From Bacillota bacterium (GTDB lineage Bacteria; Bacillota; Bacilli; Paenibacillales; Paenibacillaceae), in NCBI GenBank assembly GCA_023386495.1, contig JAEWJS010000146.1, positions 1 to 54,143 of the forward strand: 54,143 nucleotides of DNA, given 5' to 3'. The translations under genes were made by a program, and so were the position numbers. A model generated the notes under the pieces. The model had not been told where the DNA came from. It searched no databases and worked only from the letters and a program-made list of their open reading frames with translations. Positions 1 through 7,493 of this stretch are shown here, in pieces. Within the stretch, counting starts at the first letter, position 1; every line of letters begins with the position of its first letter.

Positions 1-2
1 GG

Positions 3-707
3 CTCTTGGTTGTGCTGTCCGTGCTCGCCTGGCTGCTGTCGCTCTTCATCAGCAACAAGCAAGAACGGCCTGTGCTCACGATTCCGTTCGTGCAGCAGCT
101 CACGATGCTGCGCGATAAGCTGCGGCAGATGCGGCTCTTGCTGCCCGGCATGATCCTGCAGACGACGGGCGCAGGCATGCTCGTCCCGATCCTGCCCAGC
201 TTCGCCGAGAAGGAGCTCGGCATCAATCCGACCCAATACTCGCTGCTGCTCGTCGCCGGCGGCGCTTGCACCGTATTAGGCCTCATGCCGATGGGACGGC
301 TCTCCGACCGCGTCGGACGCAAGAAGCTGTTCCTCGTAGGCGGCTTCACCATGTTCGCGCTGACGCTTGCGTTCCTAGCCTCGACCCCGCCGCTCTGGCA
401 GTGCATTCTGCTGGCCGTCGTGCTCGGTCTCTCCTACGCAGCGGTTCTGCCGGCGTGGAACGCGCTATTGGCCTCCTACGTCCCGCCGCAGCAGCAAGGA
501 TTAGGCTGGGGAATCTTCTCGACCGTCGAAGGGATCGGCGTCATGATCGGCCCTGTCGCAGGCGGCGTCATCGCGCTCTATCGCGGCGAATCCAGTGTCG
601 TGTGGATCAGCGCGCTCCTGTTCGGGCTCATCGGACTGCTCTATCTGCTGTTCCCTTTCCGCTCTTCCGGCAGCGGAGCCGAGCAGTCCGCGCCTCGCAA
701 TTCATAG
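3..707 (+). CDS. MFS transporter, C-terminal part (cut by window edge)
   Basis: The reading frame is open from the first bases of the window, so this is the C-terminal part (about 234 residues) of a longer protein and its start is not visible. It shows alternating hydrophobic segments and the MFS loop motif in GRLSDRVGRKK (about residue 95 of the visible part), which sits between the first and second helices of an MFS half. This fits the second six-helix bundle of a roughly 400-residue drug or metabolite exporter. The substrate cannot be told from the sequence. The next gene begins 22 bases downstream on the same strand and may be co-transcribed. Confidence 0.85.
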   Translation, partial: LLVVLSVLAWLLSLFISNKQERPVLTIPFVQQLTMLRDKLRQMRLLLPGMILQTTGAGMLVPILPSFAEKELGINPTQYSLLLVAGGACTVLGLMPMGRLSDRVGRKKLFLVGGFTMFALTLAFLASTPPLWQCILLAVVLGLSYAAVLPAWNALLASYVPPQQQGLGWGIFSTVEGIGVMIGPVAGGVIALYRGESSVVWISALLFGLIGLLYLLFPFRSSGSGAEQSAPRNS

Positions 708-729
708 TAGAGAGAAGTGGTTTCATAGC

Positions 730-1335
730 ATGTGGGATTCTATACAAGCTTGGATACAAGAACTGCAGCGGATGGACAGCGCCCAACTGCAGCAGACGAT
801 TGAGAGTTATTCGGCCTACGGTCCGCTGCCCGGCATTGCCCTTCCGCTCATCGAAGCATTCCTGCCGATTCTGCCGCTGGTGCTGTTCGTCGCCGCCAAT
901 GCCAACGTATATGGCTTGTGGCTCGGCATCCTGTACTCCTGGATCGGCGTGTCGGCCGGCTCGATGCTCGTCTTCTGGATCGCGCGCAAGCTGGGCGGTC
1001 GATTCGGCACTTGGCTGCAGCGCCGCGTGCCGGCGTCGACTCGTTTTTTTCAATGGATCGAACGCAAGGGCTTCACGCCCATCTTCCTGCTCGCTTGCTT
1101 CCCGTTCTCGCCGTCTTTCTTAATTAATCTGGCCTCTGGCCTGAGCACCGTCCGATTCCAGACCTTCATGCTCGCCATAATGCTCGGCAAGGCCGTCATG
1201 ATCATCTCGTTATCCCTGCTCAGCTTCGACATTACCGACATCATGCATGAGCCTTGGCGCATCGCGGTCGCGGTATCGGTCATCGCCATGTTCCGGTTCG
1301 GGGGCAAGAAGCTGGAGGCACGGTATCTCGCATAA
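730..1335 (+). CDS. TVP38/TMEM64 (VTT/DedA-like) membrane protein
   Basis: A 201-residue integral membrane protein. After a soluble amphipathic N-terminus it has hydrophobic segments and the VTT-type pattern: a proline-rich re-entrant segment (IEAFLPILPLVL, near residue 40), a Gly-rich helix, and a second re-entrant stretch around CFPFSPSFLINLASGL (near 125-140). This is typical of the B. subtilis YqeD/YtxB-like branch of the TVP38/TMEM64 family. Bacterial members are linked to membrane lipid homeostasis or envelope stress, but the exact role here is unknown. The frame is open upstream, but ATG 730 is chosen because everything before it overlaps the MFS gene and is unlike the family. The ribosome binding site is weak (GAGAAGTGG). 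Confidence 0.75.
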   Translation: MWDSIQAWIQELQRMDSAQLQQTIESYSAYGPLPGIALPLIEAFLPILPLVLFVAANANVYGLWLGILYSWIGVSAGSMLVFWIARKLGGRFGTWLQRRVPASTRFFQWIERKGFTPIFLLACFPFSPSFLINLASGLSTVRFQTFMLAIMLGKAVMIISLSLLSFDITDIMHEPWRIAVAVSVIAMFRFGGKKLEARYLA

Positions 1336-1376
1336 TCGTCAGCGGGTCCTATTACGTTGGAACGGCGGTGAATCGG

Positions 1377-1703
1377 ATGGGCGACATCAGTTGGATGGAT
1401 GTGGCCGGCACGACGATCGTGCTGGTATTCGCGGGAGGCATCGTCGGCGCCATGGGCTGGGTCATTCGGATCTCGACGGATGACTCCGGCCGGCATGCAG
1501 AGCTGAAGGCGTTCATGGAGACGCTGTTCGAGACACCCGCTCACCTGCGCCCCGGTTCAGGGACCGACCCCCATACACCCGCCCAGGCGGAAAATCCTCC
1601 TACCTCCACGATCCAACCCTTCGAGGATAGCTGTCCAGCTTGCTCGGAGCCGGTTACGCATCAGCACCGCCACTGCCCCTCCTGCGACCTCCGCCTGTTG
1701 TGA
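1377..1703 (+). CDS. Small membrane protein with C-terminal zinc ribbon
   Basis: A 108-residue protein. One hydrophobic helix (about residues 9-28, VAGTTIVLVFAGGIVGAMGW) is followed by a charged linker, a Pro/Thr-rich low-complexity stretch, and a C-terminal CPAC...H.H.CPSC pattern that could hold one zinc ion. ATG 1377 is chosen because GGCGGTG at 1364-1370 provides a ribosome binding site with about six bases of spacing; longer in-frame starts run into the upstream gene. The family was not recognised. The layout suggests a membrane-anchored zinc-ribbon adaptor. It lies 41 bases after the VTT protein and probably shares its transcript. Confidence 0.6.
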   Translation: MGDISWMDVAGTTIVLVFAGGIVGAMGWVIRISTDDSGRHAELKAFMETLFETPAHLRPGSGTDPHTPAQAENPPTSTIQPFEDSCPACSEPVTHQHRHCPSCDLRLL

Positions 1704-1740
1704 CCGCACGTGATCGCGAAGCTTATGCTTCGGAGCCTAC

Positions 1741-1840
1741 TCGGCGTCGAATCTTGAACGCTGGCGAAAATTCCGGTGCTCATGTAGCTTTGACTACACT
1801 CCGCTCCTCATTTTCTACCATCGTTCAACCTTCTCGGCGC
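1741..1840. repeat. 100-bp imperfect inverted-repeat (hairpin) element
   Basis: The two halves are reverse complements over most of their length. The left arm (1741-1787) and right arm (1794-1840) share GTTCAA/TTGAAC, ATTTTC/GAAAAT and CTACA/TGTAG blocks in mirror order around a six-base loop (CTTTGA, 1788-1793). No open reading frame with a plausible start uses it. It resembles the palindromic mini-elements scattered in Bacillales intergenic regions; RNA from either strand could form a long hairpin. A short GC-rich hairpin with CTTTC/GAAAG arms follows at about 1843-1867. Confidence 0.6.
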
Positions 1841-1950
1841 TGACGCGCGGTCTTTCGGAAAGCGCGTTAGCGACTCACGCTCATAAATCCACCCCACGCG
1901 TGGCACACTGTAGGGGTGCTTAATTTATGATGCGAAAGGAGGGTCCGCCC

Positions 1951-2094
1951 ATGTCAGGCGAACAACCGTCCAACCCGCAGCGCCAAGCCGCTAAGGCGCA
2001 ATCGTTAGCCGATCAGACCGGCCAGGGCAAGGCAGCGGCCTCGCGTAAGCAGTCGAATGCGGATCGCGCCGCCGTACCGAAGCACGGCCTGTAA
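1951..2094 (+). CDS. Tiny hydrophilic protein (47 aa), possibly spore-associated
   Basis: A 47-residue protein rich in Gln, Ala, Ser and Lys, with no hydrophobic segment and no cysteine. The start is firm: AAAGGAGGG at 1935-1943 lies seven bases before ATG 1951. No family was recognised. The composition (small, soluble, Gln/Ala/Lys-rich, disordered) resembles minor small acid-soluble spore proteins, but no SASP signature was identified, so this role is only a guess. It lies 31 bases upstream of another small gene on the same strand, and both probably share a transcript ending at the terminator at 2424-2475. Confidence 0.6.
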   Translation: MSGEQPSNPQRQAAKAQSLADQTGQGKAAASRKQSNADRAAVPKHGL

Positions 2095-2125
2095 GGACTT
2101 GAACATCAAGGAGGCAGCAGCCGCC

Positions 2126-2422
2126 ATGAGCGAGAAGAACGAGCATTATGAGATGCGCCCCATGTCCGGCGAGACGGTCGAGACGGACGGCACTTACAAG
2201 GATGAAGCCGGCCGCGAGCGTCATCTTCACCGCGGCGATACTTTTCCCTCGGATCTGACACTCGGCAAGACCGAGTACGAGCTAGTCGAGCTGGACTTCG
2301 ACAATCACCATGAGGGCCGCACCGACCCGCGGCTTACGCCGCAGAAGGAACAAGCTACGCCTAACGGCAAGTTCATTCGCACCAACTTCCAGCACGTCAA
2401 GGGCAAGAACGACAGAGGCTAA
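2126..2422 (+). CDS. YjzC-like small protein (98 aa)
   Basis: A 98-residue, charged, soluble protein. The stretch from about residue 18 (DGTYKDEAG...HRGDTFP) resembles the G.Y....G......L..GDRFP pattern of B. subtilis YjzC, and the remainder is an Asp/Glu/His-rich tail. ATG 2126 is preceded by AAGGAGG at 2108-2114, and the longer in-frame start at 2057 would overlap the upstream small gene. YjzC-like proteins have no known function. A strong bidirectional terminator follows. Confidence 0.55.
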   Translation: MSEKNEHYEMRPMSGETVETDGTYKDEAGRERHLHRGDTFPSDLTLGKTEYELVELDFDNHHEGRTDPRLTPQKEQATPNGKFIRTNFQHVKGKNDRG

Positions 2423-2423
2423 C

Positions 2424-2475
2424 AGCAAGAAGCCCCCGGTACGCGCATCGTCATGACGCGCTGCATCGGGGGTTC
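2424..2475. terminator. Bidirectional terminator between convergent genes
   Basis: AGCAAGAA-CCCCCG is mirrored by CGGGGG-TTCTTGCT around an inner GCGC/GCGC stem. It lies between the plus-strand small genes and the minus-strand FUSC gene, with T-rich and A-rich outer arms that allow termination in both directions. Confidence 0.75.
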
Positions 2476-2491
2476 TTGCTTGCTTGCAATC

Positions 2492-3511
2492 TTACGCCTG
2501 TCGCTCATGCACCTGGTCCAGCAGCTTGTCGAGCCGCTTCAGATGATAAGCGTATTCGAAGAGCGACGACGCGACGAAGATGAGTCGTTTCCGTTCGCCA
2601 GGCTCGTCGCCCAAGTAGTTCGCCAGCTCCTCCTCGAACCGCTCCTCCGATTCCTGCTCCGGCTCCAACTGGATGCCGGGCTTCGTCTTGCCTTCGGACT
2701 TGAGCAAGATATACTCATGGTACTTGGTCAGTTCTTCGATCTGCCTGTCGAAGCGGCGTGCCCAAGCATCCGCGTCCGGCGACGACCAATAATGCTCCTG
2801 CACGACATCCAGCAGGTCCGCGCCTTTCTGCAGCGCTTTGATCATCTGCTTGGACACGAGCAGTTGCCTGGCCCGCTCCTGCTTATGCTTCACGCGCAGC
2901 GCGCGTTCCTCCTCGAACAGCTTATAGCGCTCATCAAGCTTGCGCAGCGTATCGTGCAATTTCTCCTTCTCTTCCCGATGAACCTGTTCCTTCATCTCGT
3001 TCGAGATGGCAGTCCGCAGCAGCAGGGACAAGCCCTCATATGCCGCATGGACTTGCTCGGTGAATTGATGCTTGGGCCGCGGGGGGAATAAGAGCACGTT
3101 CACGACAAAAGCGCACGCCATCCCCGTCATGACCATCGAGAACCGTTCGAGCGCGAAAGCCCAGCCTTGCGTATGCGCATCCATGACGGCCACGACAGTT
3201 ACCAACGTTAGTCCGATCGCGTTCTCCATGCGCAGCCGTATATTGATTAAGATCACGACGATCACCACGATGGCGATCGAGATCGGCGTGCTCCCAAGCA
3301 GTCGCACGGCGAGAATCGCGACGACTGCACCCAGCACGTTCGATTGCACTTGATCCAGCACCTGCTGCCAAGAGCGATAGACTGTCGGCTGAATCGTGAA
3401 GATCGCCGCGACTGCAGCAATAATGGGCGATGCGAAGCCGAAGATGCCGCTAAGGTAGATCGCGAGCGCGACGGCGAGACCTGTTTTGATGACACGAGCG
3501 CCAACTGTCAA
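2492..3511 (-). CDS. FUSC-family aromatic acid exporter-like protein
   Basis: A 339-residue protein. The N-terminal half has about five or six hydrophobic helices (residues 10-150), including AAVAAIFTIQPTVYRSWQQ, the hallmark of the ArAE_1/FUSC family. The C-terminal half (about 160-335) is a long, highly charged, probably coiled-coil cytoplasmic domain. Family members such as B. subtilis YgaE/YqjA-type proteins are proposed exporters of aromatic or other carboxylic acids; the substrate is unknown here. The start is TTG 3511, supported by GGAGGTG five bases upstream; no ATG nearby has a ribosome binding site. It is transcribed divergently from the LysM-M23 gene. Confidence 0.8.
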   Translation of the reverse strand: MTVGARVIKTGLAVALAIYLSGIFGFASPIIAAVAAIFTIQPTVYRSWQQVLDQVQSNVLGAVVAILAVRLLGSTPISIAIVVIVVILINIRLRMENAIGLTLVTVVAVMDAHTQGWAFALERFSMVMTGMACAFVVNVLLFPPRPKHQFTEQVHAAYEGLSLLLRTAISNEMKEQVHREEKEKLHDTLRKLDERYKLFEEERALRVKHKQERARQLLVSKQMIKALQKGADLLDVVQEHYWSSPDADAWARRFDRQIEELTKYHEYILLKSEGKTKPGIQLEPEQESEERFEEELANYLGDEPGERKRLIFVASSLFEYAYHLKRLDKLLDQVHERQA

Positions 3512-3639
3512 GCGGGCACCTCCTCTCCTTCTATCCCACCATTATAGCGGATGCCAACATTTAACGGTATATCATCCTCCTGTTCTTCTAGTACTATGAG
3601 AACGTAACCATCCTAGATTACAGGGAGGTAGATAGAATA

Positions 3640-4473
3640 ATGAAACGCGCGATGAAGCTCATCGCCGGCGGCGTATTGGCAGCCGCCCTTGCATTCCCGC
3701 TCACGGCCTCGGCGGCCACCCATGTCGTGCAGCCGTCCGATTCGCTCTGGAACATCTCTGTCAAGTACGGCACGACCGTGGACAAGCTCAAGCAGATGAA
3801 CGGCCTAACGTCCAACATGCTGCTGAACGGCCAGGTTCTGCAGGTACCGGATCCCGCGAATGTCTTCGCCGTTACGGTACAGCCCGGCGATACGATGTGG
3901 AAAATTTCCGTGCGGCACGGCATTCCGCTCGACAAGCTGATCAAGGCGAACCCGCAGATCGCGAACCCGTCGAATATATGGACCGGTCTGACGGTCTACA
4001 TTCCTCGCAAACCGGCTGCCTATCTGGACGGCATCCTGCCGTTGAAGGCCGGCACATATACCGCGTTCGCCAATACTTATGCGGACAGCCGTACCTGGTC
4101 GCCGGACGGCACGCAGCCGCGCACGCATGAAGGCGTCGATATTTTCGCCCCGAAGGGCACGCCCGTCTACAGCGCGCTCTCCGGCACGATCGTACGCGCA
4201 GGCTGGAACGAATACGGCGGCTGGCGAGTCACGATTCGCGTCGACAACGACACGGAATTCTATTATGCGCACTTGAACGGTTACGCATCCGGTATCAAGA
4301 CGGGCACGACCGTCTCGAAGGGCCAGTTGATCGGCTATGTCGGCAGCACGGGCTACGGGCCGGAAGGCACGGACGGCAAGTTCCTGCCCCATCTGCACTT
4401 CGGCATGTACAAGCGTACGCCGGTATATAGCGCGGTCGATCCGTTCCTTTACTTAAAATGGTGGGAGCTCTAG
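3640..4473 (+). CDS. Secreted LysM-M23 peptidoglycan endopeptidase
   Basis: A 277-residue secreted cell-wall hydrolase. A signal peptide (residues 1-25, cut after ASA) is followed by LysM repeat 1 (about 27-70), LysM repeat 2 (about 76-121) and an M23 metallopeptidase domain (about 140-275). The zinc ligands are visible: H163 and D167 in THEGVD, and H253 in HLHFG; H211 and H251 are the likely catalytic histidines. The LysM repeats bind glycan and the M23 domain cuts peptide cross-links, so a role in wall remodelling, possibly during sporulation or germination, is likely. GGGAGG precedes ATG 3640 with rather long spacing. The gene is monocistronic or shares a transcript with the tiny gene at 4543. 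Confidence 0.88.
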   Translation: MKRAMKLIAGGVLAAALAFPLTASAATHVVQPSDSLWNISVKYGTTVDKLKQMNGLTSNMLLNGQVLQVPDPANVFAVTVQPGDTMWKISVRHGIPLDKLIKANPQIANPSNIWTGLTVYIPRKPAAYLDGILPLKAGTYTAFANTYADSRTWSPDGTQPRTHEGVDIFAPKGTPVYSALSGTIVRAGWNEYGGWRVTIRVDNDTEFYYAHLNGYASGIKTGTTVSKGQLIGYVGSTGYGPEGTDGKFLPHLHFGMYKRTPVYSAVDPFLYLKWWEL

Positions 4474-4542
4474 CCGACGCCTGTACGCATGAAAACATCA
4501 TCCGGCGCTCATCCTAACGAAGGACAACCGGAGGTGAGTGCC

Positions 4543-4683
4543 ATGTCGGGCAGAAACAACAAGCCGAAGAACAACGGACCTGCATCAAGCCCCGGAAGGC
4601 TGGACCAATTCGGGGACAAGCTCAGCAACGATACGGAGCCGAAGCCGATGAACCGAAGCGGCAAGCCGGGGTCGAACTGTTAA
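4543..4683 (+). CDS. Tiny Asn/Lys/Pro-rich hydrophilic protein (46 aa)
   Basis: A 46-residue protein (MSGRNNKPKNNGPASSPGRL...) with no hydrophobic segment and a C-terminal cysteine. ATG 4543 is chosen because GGAGGTGA lies just upstream. The Asn/Lys/Gly/Pro-rich, disordered composition recalls minor small acid-soluble spore proteins of the SspN/SspP kind, but the match is by composition only. A strong terminator follows eight bases after the stop codon. Confidence 0.55.
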   Translation: MSGRNNKPKNNGPASSPGRLDQFGDKLSNDTEPKPMNRSGKPGSNC

Positions 4684-4690
4684 CGAGAGA

Positions 4691-4723
4691 GGGGTGTCCC
4701 GCATTTTGCGGGGCACCCCTTTT
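4691..4723 (+). terminator. Rho-independent terminator
   Basis: GGGGTG-CCCGC stem, loop ATTTT, GCGGG-CACCCC stem, then TTTT. It ends the transcript of the tiny gene at 4543-4683. Confidence 0.85.
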
Positions 4724-4782
4724 GCCGTCCATGCGCTTCTGGAACTACAAAAAGGGTTCCAAATAGCCATGCGCCTGCCACG

Positions 4783-4826
4783 ATTATCGTCGATAATTGA
4801 ACTATTGTGCATAAACAGACTCTAAT
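4783..4826 (+). promoter_or_regulatory. Promoter with overlapping dyad upstream of the YvyF-like gene
   Basis: A perfect 15-bp dyad, ATTATCG-T-CGATAAT (4783-4797), abuts a likely sigma-A promoter: -35 TTGAAC (4797-4802), an 18-base spacer, and -10 TCTAAT (4821-4826). The dyad touches the -35 box, which fits a repressor site. The regulator is unknown. The rest of 4724-4913 holds no gene. Confidence 0.45.
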
Positions 4827-4913
4827 TGCGAGCTTTTCCACCATGTACCCCCCTATACATATCGGATCCTGACGAATACTATGACATGATATACTTACCG
4901 GGAGATGATGAGC

Positions 4914-5117
4914 ATGAAGATCGTCAATTGCGCGCACTGCAGCAAGCTCACGCTGGCTGCCCATGCAAGCTTATGCGCGGACTGTCTGTTGGCAGAACGG
5001 CGCGAAGTGCTCGCTGTCAAAGCCTACCTCGAGCAGCATCCAGGCGCATCCATGATGGATGTCGTTCAGAAGACGGGCATTCCGTTCCGCACGGTGCGGG
5101 CACTGTCGATACGTTGA
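4914..5117 (+). CDS. YvyF-like (TIGR03826) zinc-finger protein, free-standing
   Basis: A 67-residue protein. The N-terminus has two CxxC-type pairs (NCAHCSK at 5-8 and LCADC at 20-23) that could bind zinc. Residues 30-67 resemble the N-terminal helix-turn-helix-like part of the flagellar-operon protein YvyF. The start is set by the ribosome binding site: GGAG at 4901-4904 is too close to ATG 4905 and ATG 4908 but well placed for ATG 4914. It is much shorter than YvyF (about 140 aa) and no flagellar genes are nearby, so it may be a stand-alone regulator. It converges on the germination operon. Confidence 0.55.
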   Translation: MKIVNCAHCSKLTLAAHASLCADCLLAERREVLAVKAYLEQHPGASMMDVVQKTGIPFRTVRALSIR

Positions 5118-5150
5118 CAATGCTTGCCTGTGTAGTTCGTTCCTCGCAGG

Positions 5151-6275
5151 CTATAGCTCCGAATGCGGCTTCGGCATGCCCTTCAGCTTGTGGGGAAGCA
5201 TCCAGCGCAGCGCCAGCAGCAGTAAGGGCAGCCCGAACGCGATGGGCAGCGCAATCCAGGGCCATAGGTTCAATAGATGCAGCGCTCGCAAGTGATCCTC
5301 GACGACCCAATAGCCGAAGCCTCCTAGGATAACGCACATCGGGAGGACCATTCGCCGGTAGCTGCCGCCACGCTTGCCGATCATGCGATGCGCCATCAGC
5401 GAGCTGCAGTAGACGCAGACCATCACTTGAATCAAGCATGAAACCGCGAAGAATGCGATCATCAGCATCTCGTAACGATGCAGGAACTGACCGATATGCG
5501 CGCTGCGCGCCAACTTCATGCAGGAGACGATATATTGGCTCGTCACCTCGCCGGACAATACCCCCGCCTCCAGGATCGGCCATTGCATGATCAATAATCC
5601 CCCTGCCAATATGCCGAACAGGCCCGCCTTGCCGATCGTTCTTCCGCCCTTGCCAGCCACGACCGGCATGATGACGGCGGCCATCATCGTTGCCATCGCC
5701 CAATCGACGTCATGATGGCGACTAGCTCGGAGAACCTTCGGCATCCCGTTCTCTAGCACCGGCTGCAAGTTCCGAATGTCGAAACTCTCCAGCGCGCCCG
5801 CGCTGAGCAAGATGTTGAGCAAGAAGACGAAGAACAGGCCGACGAATCCCATCCGCGCCATCACTTCGATCCCGTAGTGGGCGCCCGCAGCACCGACGAA
5901 TATCGCGGCGACGATGAACAGCGCAAGCGGATACTCCGGCAGAAAATAATCGCGCAAATGATAGACATACGTAATCATGACCCCGCCGAAAGCAAGCACG
6001 AAGAAGAGCAGCATCACCATCGCGACCAATCGGCCGAACCATTGGCCTAACCGCGCTGCCGCCGTATCCGGAAAATAAAGCGACGGTGCCTTGCTAACGA
6101 CGGCGTATCCGATGTATATCATGACTGCCCCTTGCATAATCGCAAGCAAGGTTGCGATCCACATATCGTGACCTACCTCGCGCGCGATCATCCCCTGCGA
6201 CACGCCGATTGCTTTGGCATACACGATGTTAATGATTAATGCCATGAACATGCCGTTGGTGATCTGCGCCTTCAT
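5151..6275 (-). CDS. gerAB: GerAB-type spore germinant-receptor B subunit
   Basis: A 374-residue membrane protein of the APC-superfamily GerAB group with about ten hydrophobic helices. In Bacillales the B subunit forms the germinant-binding transporter-like part of the A-B-C receptor in the spore inner membrane. It starts at ATG 6275, which overlaps the TGA of the C-subunit gene (ATGA), and GGAGG lies just upstream inside that gene, so the two are translationally coupled. The ATG six bases earlier would leave no spacing to the ribosome binding site. It is the last gene of an A-C-B operon. The germinant is unknown. Confidence 0.88.
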   Translation of the reverse strand: MKAQITNGMFMALIINIVYAKAIGVSQGMIAREVGHDMWIATLLAIMQGAVMIYIGYAVVSKAPSLYFPDTAAARLGQWFGRLVAMVMLLFFVLAFGGVMITYVYHLRDYFLPEYPLALFIVAAIFVGAAGAHYGIEVMARMGFVGLFFVFLLNILLSAGALESFDIRNLQPVLENGMPKVLRASRHHDVDWAMATMMAAVIMPVVAGKGGRTIGKAGLFGILAGGLLIMQWPILEAGVLSGEVTSQYIVSCMKLARSAHIGQFLHRYEMLMIAFFAVSCLIQVMVCVYCSSLMAHRMIGKRGGSYRRMVLPMCVILGGFGYWVVEDHLRALHLLNLWPWIALPIAFGLPLLLLALRWMLPHKLKGMPKPHSEL

Positions 6276-7474
6276 TTCCATCCTCCATCCGCCTTCAGCA
6301 CGGGATTGTTAATGTTCGCGCTGACTTCGACCTCGATAACGGTTCGAGGGAACATCTCTTTCCACTCGTCCTTATGACGGCGCCACTGCGAGGGCAGTCG
6401 ATTGCGGATGACTTCGCCGAGCTTCAGGAAGTCTACCTTGTATTGCTGCTGTGCGGCCGTGACGACATCCTCGACGCGGCGCATGAGCTCATCCTTCAAG
6501 GCGCTCTCCAATTCGCTGCGCATTTCCCTCAAGTTCTGCTTGCAGCTCGACTCGACAAGGTCAGCTGCCGTTGTAATCCGAACCGTGAAGCGATAATTGT
6601 CGCCTACTGCATGCGGCGTCACTTGAAACTTCGGATCCCGAAGCTCGACCGTCACAAGCTTGTTCTCGTCCTCCGGACAAGCCAGCGTAATAATCGGCTC
6701 GTGGATCCCCTCCAGGAAGAACACTAATCCTTTGGTCTGGTTCGCATTCAGCCAACCGATCATCCGGTCCTCGTCGAATACGGCCGCACCGGACAATTCG
6801 ACCTGCTCGAGCGATCCGTGTTCCTCCGGCTTCTTATTCGAGACCCCTCGCTTCTTCAAGCTGAGCCTCGCCAGCACGGGCTGCACGGAGCGATCGAGGA
6901 ATGCCTCTTCCAGCCTCATCATGTTCGTCCGGGGCGCTTCTGCCGCAGCCTGGCTATGATAGAACAGCCGGTTCAACGCTTCGCCCGGCACGACCTCTAG
7001 CCCGGTAATCGTAGACACGATCTTGGAAGCGGGATCCGGCGTGACGGCCACCCATGTATTCATCCGCAATTCCGGGTTACGCGTGAAGAAGTCGATCATG
7101 TCCTTGATGCCTGCCTTCGCATACTTCTCGTTCATCACGATGGCATAATTATGGGCCCAATAGACGCGTCGAGACGAGAACCGTGCCAGATTGCGGATCG
7201 CTTCGAAGATCGTGCGCCCTTCGGCACTTACCGTATAGATCGGCTGACCGGTCGCCCCAGACGGCGCTCCCGTCTGACCGCGCGCATCAGCCGGACGAAC
7301 GATTTGCGCGGTAATGCGCGTCGACCCCGGCTTCTTCCCCTCATCCAGTCCGACAGCCGTGACGATCGCGAGTTCGTTCAATTCGCGCTGTCCGCAGCCC
7401 GCTATGCCTAATGCTGCCACCGCCACGAAGACAGCGAAGAGCAGCATTCCGCCTCGCGCGACGCAGCTCGACAT
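6272..7474 (-). CDS. gerAC: GerAC-type germinant-receptor lipoprotein (C subunit)
   Basis: A 400-residue Ger(x)C protein. The N-terminal signal peptide ends in a lipobox (LGIAGC, cysteine at about residue 27), followed by the family opening RELNELAIVTAVGLDEG and a long extracytoplasmic domain. It is the lipid-anchored subunit of the germinant receptor. ATG 7474 has AGAGGTGA just upstream; the frame continues further upstream but there overlaps the A-subunit gene. It lies 19 bases after the A gene and overlaps the B gene by four bases. Confidence 0.88.
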   Translation of the reverse strand: MSSCVARGGMLLFAVFVAVAALGIAGCGQRELNELAIVTAVGLDEGKKPGSTRITAQIVRPADARGQTGAPSGATGQPIYTVSAEGRTIFEAIRNLARFSSRRVYWAHNYAIVMNEKYAKAGIKDMIDFFTRNPELRMNTWVAVTPDPASKIVSTITGLEVVPGEALNRLFYHSQAAAEAPRTNMMRLEEAFLDRSVQPVLARLSLKKRGVSNKKPEEHGSLEQVELSGAAVFDEDRMIGWLNANQTKGLVFFLEGIHEPIITLACPEDENKLVTVELRDPKFQVTPHAVGDNYRFTVRITTAADLVESSCKQNLREMRSELESALKDELMRRVEDVVTAAQQQYKVDFLKLGEVIRNRLPSQWRRHKDEWKEMFPRTVIEVEVSANINNPVLKADGGWK

Positions 7475-7493
7475 GGCATTCACCTCTCTTCCC

